A stretch of 18,460 nt of DNA from assembly GCA_024278555.1 (NCBI GenBank), contig JAJRSX010000057.1, positions 1 to 18,460 on the forward strand. Direction: 5' to 3'. The translations under genes and the position numbers were made by a program. The stretch comes from a bacterium. Lineage in GTDB: Bacteria > CG2-30-53-67 > CG2-30-70-394. This document shows, piece by piece, positions 12,950 through 18,460 of this stretch (position 1 is the stretch's first letter; every line of letters begins with the position of its first letter). The notes beneath the pieces are model-generated. The model saw only the letters and a program-made list of their open reading frames with translations. It ran no database searches and was not told the DNA's origin.

Positions 12950-14125
12950 ATGTCCGACCCCCTCTACATCCGCCGTGGCTTCGGCCTGCGCAAGGAGATC
13001 GCCCCGCAGGTGGACGCGGAGTACGGCTCCGCGATGCTCGCGCGGATCCGGGCGAACGGTAACCGGTTGGAGGAGGGGGGGGTGACGGTGGTGGTCGCCG
13101 ACGCCCTCGGCTTTTGCTACGGCGTTGATCGGGCGGTGGATCTCGCCTACGAGACCCGCGCCCGCTTCCCCGACCGCCGCCTCTTTCTCACCGCCCAGAT
13201 CATCCACAACCCGCACGTGAACCGGCGGCTGGAGGCGATGGGGATCCGCTTCCTGGAGGGTGACTACGGCCGCCTGGTACCGGAGGACGTGGTGATCATC
13301 CCCGCCTTCGGCGTCCCCGAGGAGACCTTGGCGCGGCTGCGCGCCACCGGCTGCCTGCTGGTGGACACCACCTGCGGCTCGGTGATCAACGTCTGGCGCA
13401 ACGTCGAGCGCAACGCCCGCGACGGCTTCACCACCGTCATCCACGGCAAGCTCCACCACGAAGAGACCCGCGCCACCAGCTCGCGGGCGATCCACGGAGG
13501 GGAGGGCCACTTCGTGGTGGTGCGTGATCTTGGTGAGGCGGAGGTGGTGGCGGCGGCGATCCGGGGTGACCTGGAGGCGGACGCCTTCATGGCCGTCCTC
13601 GGCCCTGCCAGCTCTCCCGGGTTCGACCCGCGGCTCCACCTGGCGCGGATCGGCCTGGCGAACCAGACCACCATGCTCGCCAGCCAGTCGTTGGAGATCG
13701 CCCACTGTCTGGAGGGGGCGATGGCCGCGCGCTACGGGGGGGCGGTCGATGGGCGGTTCCGCTCCTTCGACACCATCTGCGGCGCAACCGAGGAGCGGCA
13801 GCAGGCGGTCCTCAAGCTGGTGGAGGAGGAGCGGCCCGACCTGATGGTGGTGGTGGGCGGCTTCAACTCGTCGAACACCGGCCACCTGGCGGAGATCGCC
13901 ACCGGCCACTGTACCACCCTTCATATCGAGGAGGCGGCCGACCTCCTGGCCGCCGACCGTATCCGCCACAAGCCCCCCGGCGCGCCTCCGGTGGAGGCGC
14001 ACCAGCGGTGGTTGCCGGAGCTGCCCGCCATTGTCGGCCTCACCGCCGGCGCCTCGACCCCGGGGGTGAAGATCGGCGAGGTGGTCGCGCGGCTGTTCGA
14101 GCTGGCGCGGGGCAACGAGGCGTAG
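12950..14125 (+). CDS. ispH: 4-hydroxy-3-methylbut-2-enyl diphosphate reductase, long type
   Basis: 391 residues. It catalyses the last step of the MEP isoprenoid pathway, reducing HMBPP to IPP and DMAPP with a [4Fe-4S] cluster in the cytosol. The three cluster cysteines are present: C56 (GFCYGVDRAV), C142 (VDTTCGSVINVW) and C277 (FDTICGATEERQ). Other family motifs are IIHNPHVNRRL, IHGKLHHEETRATSS, ANQTTML, GGFNSSNTGHLAEI and GLTAGASTPG. The N-terminal RRGFGLRKEI, the HGK..HEET motif and a length near 400 mark the cyanobacterial/plant form rather than the about 315-residue E. coli form. The frame is open further upstream, but that part overlaps the MBL-fold gene and repeats, so I take the ATG at 12950. 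The Shine-Dalgarno is poor. Confidence 0.95.
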   Translation: MSDPLYIRRGFGLRKEIAPQVDAEYGSAMLARIRANGNRLEEGGVTVVVADALGFCYGVDRAVDLAYETRARFPDRRLFLTAQIIHNPHVNRRLEAMGIRFLEGDYGRLVPEDVVIIPAFGVPEETLARLRATGCLLVDTTCGSVINVWRNVERNARDGFTTVIHGKLHHEETRATSSRAIHGGEGHFVVVRDLGEAEVVAAAIRGDLEADAFMAVLGPASSPGFDPRLHLARIGLANQTTMLASQSLEIAHCLEGAMAARYGGAVDGRFRSFDTICGATEERQQAVLKLVEEERPDLMVVVGGFNSSNTGHLAEIATGHCTTLHIEEAADLLAADRIRHKPPGAPPVEAHQRWLPELPAIVGLTAGASTPGVKIGEVVARLFELARGNEA

Positions 14126-14249
14126 ACACACCGGCCGCGACGCGCCCTTTGATCGTGCCGGAGGCTCCGCCCCCCCCGGACCTACCCCCTTCCCCCCTTC
14201 GCGCGAGCCATTCGCCCCGTCCGCCGCCTCGCCGGGCCCGGTATCGGCC

Positions 14250-16793
14250 TCACACGCCGATGCGCCGGAGGCGCAGGAGGGGGGCTTCGTCCACCTGGGG
14301 CTCGGGGAGGTCGATCTCGGCCTCGACGCACCACATGTTGTCACCCTCGGGGTCGAGCAGGGTCTGGGTGCAGCGCCAGTGGCGCGGGCCGTCCTCCTTG
14401 AGGGTGGTGAGGTGGGGCCGCCGGGCCGCCGGGGTGAAGAGGATCTCGTCGTAGTCGTCGAAGTAGGGGGCAATCGCCTCCTCGATCCGTCGCGCCTCCC
14501 ATGGGTCCGCCTCGTCCGGGCACAGGAGGGTGGCCGCCTCCTCGTAGTCGCGCTCCGCCAGGGCGCCCACCAGGCGGTGGAGCTCGGTGCGCACCCGGGC
14601 GGCGAAGGCGCGCGGGTGGAGGGTGGGGTCGAGGGTTACCTTCGCCTCCGCCGGCGGCGGAGCGCCGCTCTTGAGGAGCCGACCCGGGTGGTGCATCTGC
14701 TCCCACTCCTCCAGGAGAGAGGCGTCGACGGTCTCCAGCAGCGCCCGCAGGTAGGCGACGATCTCGTCCACCGCGTCGCTCTTGTACGGGTCGGGGACGG
14801 TGTGGCGGAGGCAGTTGTAGACCTGGCTCAGGTAGCGCAGGAGGACCCCCTCGGCGCGGGCGATGGCGAGGTGGCGGACGTAGAGGGGGAAGGTGTAGAG
14901 CCCCTCGAACATCTCCCGGGCCACCGTCTTCGGGCGGATATTTTCCCCCGCGACCCACGGGTGGTGGGCGGCGAAGCGGTTGAAGGCGGTGTAGATCGCC
15001 TCCGCGTTCGGCTTCGGGTAGGTGACCTCCTCGAGCCGCTCCATCCGCTCGTCGTACTCCACCCCCTCCGCCTTCAGCCGAGCGATGAGCTCCCCCTTCT
15101 CGCGCCGCACCTGGGCGTAGAGGACCGTGTACGGGTGCTCGAGGATCGACTCCACCAGCGACAGCAGGTCGAGGGCGTAGTCGGGGGCGTCGCGGTCGAG
15201 CTCCGCCAGGGCCTCGACGAGGAAGAGCGACAGGGTGTGGTGGAGGGAGAAGTCCCGCTGCAGGTGGTCGGCGAGCACCAGCTCGCTGCCACCGCCCCCC
15301 GGGCGGCGGATCACCTGGATGAGCTCGGCGTCGCGCAGGGAGCGGAAGAGGGCGGCGGCGCGGCGGCGGTGGTAGACCTTGGCGCCGTCGCCGCCGTGGG
15401 CGTGGCGGATGAGCTCGGTGATGGCGCAGTAGCCGCCGGCCCGCTCACCCCTCTCGATGCCGCGCTGGAGGCACTGCAAGAGCAGGCCGTGGTCGATCTC
15501 GAAGCGGGAGGTGAGGGGCTCGGGCGGCTGGTTGGCGAGGCGCTCGAAGCTCTTCTCGTTCCAGTTCACCAACCCCTTGGGGGCGGCGCGCTTGGCGACC
15601 CGCTTCTTCTTGCCCGCCGCCTGCTTCGCCGCGGCCCGCTTGTTGGCGATGGTGTGCTCCGGCGCCTGGGCCACCACCCAGCCGGCGTCGTCGAACCCCT
15701 TGCGGCCGGCGCGGCCGGCGATCTGCAGGAAGTCGCGCACCGTCAACAGTCCCACCTTCTCGCCGTCGTACTTGGACAGGCGCGAGAAGAGGACGGTGCG
15801 GATCGGGATATTGACCCCGACCCCGAGGGTGTCGGTACCGCAGATCACCTTCAGCAGCCCGTCCTGGGCGAGGCGCTCCACCAGCCGCCGGTAGCGTGGC
15901 AGGAGCCCCGCGTGGTGGACGCCGATGCCGTGGCGCAGGAAGCGTGACAGCTCCTTGCCGTACGGGGTGTCGAGGCGCACGCCGGTGAGGGCTTTGCCGA
16001 TGGCGCGCTTCTGCTCGCGGTTGGTGACCTTCGCGGAGGTGAGCGCCTGCGCCTGTTCGGCGCACTCGCGCTGGGCGAAGTGGACGATGTAGATCGGCGC
16101 CCGGTCGCTGGCCACCAGCGACTCCACCGTCTCGTGGATCGCCGTCTCGCGATACTCGAAGGTGAGCGGCACCGGCCGCTCCACCGCGCCCACCTCGGCC
16201 ACCTCGCGGCCGCTGCGGGCGGTGAGCCGCTCGCGGATCTCCGCGGTGTTGCCGAGGGTGGCGGACATGAGGAGGAAGGTGGTCGCGGGCAGGGTGAGCA
16301 GCGGGATCTGCCACGCCATGCCGCGGTCGCGGTCGCCGTAATAGTGGAACTCATCCATCACCACGTACGGCGCGTCTACCTCTTCCCCGCGGCGCAGGGC
16401 CTGGTTGGCCAGCACCTCGGCGGTGCAGCAGACGATCGGGGCGTCGCCGTTGATCGTCGCATCCCCCGTCTGCATCCCGACCCGCTCCGGGCCGAAGGCT
16501 TCGCACAGGGCGAAGAACTTCTCGTTCACCAGCGCCTTGATCGGCGCGGTGTAGACGGAGCGGCTGTGCTCGGCCATCGCCTTGAAGTGCAGCGCCGTGG
16601 CGACCAGCGACTTGCCCGAGCCGGTAGGGGTGGCGAGGATCAGGTGGCGCCCCCCGAAGAGCTCCAGGATCGCCTCCTCCTGCGCCGGGTAGAGCTCCAG
16701 CCCCAGCTCCGCCACCCAGGAGAGGAAGCGGTCGAGGATCTCATCGGAGGTGATGGGTCCTTCTTGCGGGAGGAGGTCGACGAGGGAGGGCAT
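14250..16793 (-). CDS. Ski2-like DEAD/DEAH-box helicase (DUF3516 type)
   Basis: 847 residues from MPSLVDLLPQEGPITSDEIL. Helicase motifs: Walker A ATPTGSGKS (54-62), Ia TAPIKALVNEKF, Walker B DEFHYYGDRDRG (from 147), III SATLG (177-181) and VI QIAGRAGRKG (357-366). A Lys-rich stretch follows (about 384-406). The long C-terminal half has no catalytic motif and matches my recollection of the DUF3516 region that follows this core, best known from actinobacteria. Probably an ATP-driven RNA helicase. The frame continues to a TTG at 16835, but those 14 codons are only repeat sequence (period-9 unit at 16825-16852), so the ATG at 16793 is preferred, although it lacks a good ribosome site. Convergent with ispH (124-bp gap, no clear terminator). 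Confidence 0.92.
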   Translation of the reverse strand: MPSLVDLLPQEGPITSDEILDRFLSWVAELGLELYPAQEEAILELFGGRHLILATPTGSGKSLVATALHFKAMAEHSRSVYTAPIKALVNEKFFALCEAFGPERVGMQTGDATINGDAPIVCCTAEVLANQALRRGEEVDAPYVVMDEFHYYGDRDRGMAWQIPLLTLPATTFLLMSATLGNTAEIRERLTARSGREVAEVGAVERPVPLTFEYRETAIHETVESLVASDRAPIYIVHFAQRECAEQAQALTSAKVTNREQKRAIGKALTGVRLDTPYGKELSRFLRHGIGVHHAGLLPRYRRLVERLAQDGLLKVICGTDTLGVGVNIPIRTVLFSRLSKYDGEKVGLLTVRDFLQIAGRAGRKGFDDAGWVVAQAPEHTIANKRAAAKQAAGKKKRVAKRAAPKGLVNWNEKSFERLANQPPEPLTSRFEIDHGLLLQCLQRGIERGERAGGYCAITELIRHAHGGDGAKVYHRRRAAALFRSLRDAELIQVIRRPGGGGSELVLADHLQRDFSLHHTLSLFLVEALAELDRDAPDYALDLLSLVESILEHPYTVLYAQVRREKGELIARLKAEGVEYDERMERLEEVTYPKPNAEAIYTAFNRFAAHHPWVAGENIRPKTVAREMFEGLYTFPLYVRHLAIARAEGVLLRYLSQVYNCLRHTVPDPYKSDAVDEIVAYLRALLETVDASLLEEWEQMHHPGRLLKSGAPPPAEAKVTLDPTLHPRAFAARVRTELHRLVGALAERDYEEAATLLCPDEADPWEARRIEEAIAPYFDDYDEILFTPAARRPHLTTLKEDGPRHWRCTQTLLDPEGDNMWCVEAEIDLPEPQVDEAPLLRLRRIGV

Positions 16794-16824
16794 GGACGCA
16801 GTAGACAGGAGATCGAGGGGAGGG

Positions 16825-16852
16825 GAAACCACCAAGGCCGCGAAGGGGCACG
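16825..16852 (+). repeat. Period-9 repeat arm (ACCACCAAG/GCCGCGAAG)
   Basis: 9-bp units ACCACCAAG, GCCGCGAAG, GGGCACGGG. It belongs to the CCACGAAGG class. It fills the junction between the helicase start and the toxin remnant, directly where the toxin coding sequence is cut off. Confidence 0.7.
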
Positions 16853-16857
16853 GGTGC

Positions 16858-16965
16858 CGATCATCACGCCTCGGCCTCCAGTTTCGCGTGATCTACAAGG
16901 TCATCGCCAAACAGGTGCTTGTTCAGGTGATCAACATTACGGCACACGACTATCGGAGACAGTGA
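16858..16965 (+). pseudogene. C-terminal remnant of a RelE/HigB-like toxin
   Basis: An open stretch of 35 codons ends FRVIYKVIAKQVLVQVINIT then AHDYRRQ and TGA. The pattern FRVIYxV...VLVxVxxIxxHDYRR is the last beta hairpin of RelE/ParE/HigB-family toxins. The expected 50-60 N-terminal residues are missing: upstream comes a period-9 repeat and then the helicase gene. The TGA (16963-16965) is one base before the GTG of the XRE regulator, the toxin-first layout of higBA-type pairs. The remnant has no plausible own start and should be inactive. Confidence 0.65.
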
Positions 16966-16966
16966 G

Positions 16967-17227
16967 GTGAAGGAGTTTCGTCGTGCACAGAAACGGGTCG
17001 ACGTCTCGGTCGGCGAGTCGGTGAAGATCTTCCGTGAGCTTCAAGAGATGAGCCAGAACGATCTGTCGAAGGCCACGGGGATCGCTCAATCGACGATCTC
17101 GGCGATCGAGAATGGTCGTGTCAAGCTCGGTGTCGAGCGGGCCAAGGTGATCGCCAGGGCCCTCAAGCGCCACCCGGCCGTCCTTGTCTTCCCCGGCTGG
17201 GAGATCCACAAGCAATCCGCTGCGTAA
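16967..17227 (+). CDS. XRE-family HTH protein, HigA-like antitoxin
   Basis: 86 residues from a GTG, with GGAG (16955-16958) 8 nt upstream. The HTH (about residues 17-72) contains LSKATGIAQSTISAIENGRV, a textbook XRE helix-turn-helix, followed by GVERAKVIARALKRHPAVLV. In toxin-first modules the antitoxin binds the toxin and represses the shared promoter. Here the toxin is only a fragment, so this may be an orphan antitoxin kept as a regulator or as an anti-addiction protein against related toxins. It is intact and has normal coding character. The end FPGWEIHKQSAA is typical for these short regulators. Confidence 0.88.
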   Translation: MKEFRRAQKRVDVSVGESVKIFRELQEMSQNDLSKATGIAQSTISAIENGRVKLGVERAKVIARALKRHPAVLVFPGWEIHKQSAA

Positions 17228-17236
17228 ACCGCGGGG

Positions 17237-17266
17237 CTCGCGCAGAGACGCTGAGGCGCAGAGGGG
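17237..17266 (+). repeat. Period-9 repeat (CGCAGAGAC type), copy left of the GGDEF gene
   Basis: CTCGCGCAGAGACGCTGAGG then CGCAGAGGGG: 9-bp units CGCAGAGAC, GCTGAGGCG, CAGAGGGG. It matches 18344-18373 at 27 of 30 bases in the same orientation, so the diguanylate cyclase gene is bracketed by direct copies. Confidence 0.88.
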
Positions 17267-17327
17267 GGTGATCCCCGCCTTCCAGGCCGATGGAATCGCT
17301 CCGTGTACTGCCGGTGACGCTACACCC

Positions 17328-17354
17328 CCTTTTCGTCCTGGCGCCTTTGCGTTG
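17328..17354 (-). repeat. Period-8/9 repeat arm (CGCAAAGGCG type)
   Basis: On the minus strand AACGCAAAGGCGCCAGGACG. It is related to 375-410 and, in opposite orientation, to 18441-18460. With 17237-17266 it forms a left/right arm pair in the 215-bp gap between the XRE gene and the cyclase. No terminator is obvious in that gap. Confidence 0.7.
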
Positions 17355-17442
17355 TGCGGTTGCCTTCCGGGTCGATGACTACTCCAGGCCGGCCTCCGTC
17401 GACGCCGTCATCCCGCTTTCTCCTCTGCCTCTCTCCCCGTTA

Positions 17443-18300
17443 CTACTTACGTCCCTCTCCCCCGTCTTCGCCTGTGGCCGGTGTGCCGGTCGCAACGGAA
17501 ACTCGGTTTCGGCCGCCTCGCTTGGCCTGGTAGAGGGCGCCGTCGGCGCGGGAGATGAGGGTCTCGCCGCTCACCGGGTGCTCCACGTCGAGCTGGGAGA
17601 GGCCGATGCTGATGGTCACCGGCCCTGCCTCCGGCGGCAGGGGAAAGGGGTGGGAAGAGACGGTGGTCAGGAGCCGGTGGGCGAGGCGGCGCGCCTCGGC
17701 CTCGTCGGTGTACGGCAGGAGGATGACGAACTCTTCGCCGCCGTAGCGGGCCGAGATGTCGCTTGCCCGCAGCCCCGAGCGGATGAGCTCGGCGATGGTC
17801 CGCAGGACCCGGTCGCCGGCCGGGTGGCCGTAGTTGTCGTTCACCCGCTTGAAGAGGTCGATGTCGATCATCATCAGCGATAGGGGCAGCCGGTGGCGGC
17901 GGGCGGCGCGCAGGTACTCCTCCAGGCGCTCGAAGAAGTAGCGCCGGTTGTACATGCCGGTGAGCTCGTCGGTGACCGAGATCGCCTCCAGGCGGAGGTT
18001 GAGCCCCTCCATCGCCGATGCATGGGCCCTCGCCTCGCGCTGCTCGCGCAAGACCGCGTCGAAGGCGCGGCCGATGAGATAACCGGCGACGGCGAAACAG
18101 AGCCCCGAGCCGAGGGTCATGTAGCCGTAGAGGAGGGCGTGGTCGTAGAGCTCGACCTTCACCTCCGGCCACGACCAGAGCCCCTGGTGGGGGATCTGGA
18201 GGATGAACCATCCGAGCGGGGCGATGAGGGAGAGGGCGACCCCGAGGAGCGGAAAGCGCCACCGTCGGGGGATCGAGTCTCTGGGGCGTTCCTCGACCAT
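17443..18300 (-). CDS. Membrane diguanylate cyclase (GGDEF)
   Basis: 285 residues. Two TM segments (about 16-36 and 54-78) enclose a short extracytoplasmic loop. A helical linker (about 80-108) leads to the GGDEF domain (about 109-270): DELTGMYNRRYFFERL, MIDIDLFKRVND, GGEEF at 187-191 and ISIGLSQ. The active-site GGEEF is intact, and RASD (178-181), five residues upstream, is a canonical RxxD inhibitory site, so an active, product-inhibited enzyme making c-di-GMP is expected. The loop of about 18 residues is too small for a known sensor domain. The frame extends 35 codons upstream, but those lie in repeat DNA (18344-18373), so the ATG at 18300 is chosen. It may connect to exopolysaccharide or PEP-CTERM biology, but that is inference. 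Confidence 0.93.
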   Translation of the reverse strand: MVEERPRDSIPRRWRFPLLGVALSLIAPLGWFILQIPHQGLWSWPEVKVELYDHALLYGYMTLGSGLCFAVAGYLIGRAFDAVLREQREARAHASAMEGLNLRLEAISVTDELTGMYNRRYFFERLEEYLRAARRHRLPLSLMMIDIDLFKRVNDNYGHPAGDRVLRTIAELIRSGLRASDISARYGGEEFVILLPYTDEAEARRLAHRLLTTVSSHPFPLPPEAGPVTISIGLSQLDVEHPVSGETLISRADGALYQAKRGGRNRVSVATGTPATGEDGGEGRK

Positions 18301-18343
18301 GGCGCTACTTTCCCGTGGCCGCCGGCGTCCGTCAAAGGGGGGC

Positions 18344-18373
18344 CTCGCGCGGAGATGCGGAGGCGCAGAGGGG
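18344..18373 (+). repeat. Period-9 repeat (CGCAGAGAC type), copy right of the GGDEF gene
   Basis: CTCGCGCGGAGATGCGGAGG then CGCAGAGGGG: 27 of 30 bases identical to 17237-17266 and in the same orientation. It lies 44 bp upstream of the cyclase start codon, where it may overlap the promoter region. Confidence 0.85.
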
Positions 18374-18440
18374 TAGCTGTCGGAGGGCGGAGTCTTGGCT
18401 GACACCCACAGTGTTTCCCTCGGCCCGGAAGTCGATATCT

Positions 18441-18460
18441 ACGCAAAGGCGCAAAGGAGC
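18441..18460 (+). repeat. Period-9 repeat arm (CGCAAAGG) at right edge
   Basis: ACGCAAAGGCGCAAAGGAGC, with 9-bp units ACGCAAAGG and CGCAAAGGA. It runs into the window edge, so its full extent is unknown. Confidence 0.75.

Noticed and set aside
14126-14249. Bidirectional terminator between ispH and the helicase
   Set aside because: Only weak GC-rich pairings and no T-rich tail on either strand.

Overview
This is a high-GC window from a Gram-negative bacterium. It has a complete proton-translocating transhydrogenase locus, signal-peptide-bearing secreted proteins, a PEP-CTERM protein with a good sigma-54 promoter, an RND/MMPL transporter and a GGDEF enzyme. PEP-CTERM sorting, a Cys-rich CxxxxxCxxxxCxxxxC tail, a DUF3516-type helicase and a cyanobacterial/plant-type IspH together suggest a 'delta-proteobacterial'-like lineage (Desulfobacterota/Myxococcota/Binatota-like) or an environmental proteobacterium. 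This placement is inference; no rRNA or marker gene is present.

Layout. 1-519 is a gene-poor repeat island with a coding scrap. 520-4190 (minus) holds a secreted protein of unknown function downstream of an MMPL/RND transporter that is broken by one in-frame TAA. 4191-4613 is packed with repeats. 4614-7613 (minus) is pntAA-pntAB-pntB, the three-subunit transhydrogenase. 7614-8002 holds two heptanucleotide arrays in opposite orientation. 8003-10961 (plus) holds a CDP-alcohol phosphatidyltransferase, then a PEP-CTERM protein and a Cys-tailed secreted protein that probably share a sigma-54 promoter and end at a strong terminator. A minus-strand Nudix hydrolase and a plus-strand metallo-beta-lactamase-fold hydrolase diverge around 11.8 kb. 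ispH follows on the plus strand and converges with a large minus-strand Ski2-like helicase. Next come a toxin remnant fused to the end of a repeat and its intact XRE antitoxin-like partner, then a minus-strand membrane diguanylate cyclase flanked by two direct copies of a 30-bp repeat.

The genes are mostly housekeeping or envelope genes. The unusual layer is in the spacers. Several classes of short-period repeats (7-, 8- and 9-bp periods) fill nearly every long intergenic region, often as a left arm and a reverse-complement right arm. In addition there are two REP-pair (BIME-like) elements in mirror-image order. Two gene scraps end close to such repeats, so the elements appear linked to local gene erosion. 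I see no rRNA, tRNA, CRISPR array, intact transposase or phage gene.
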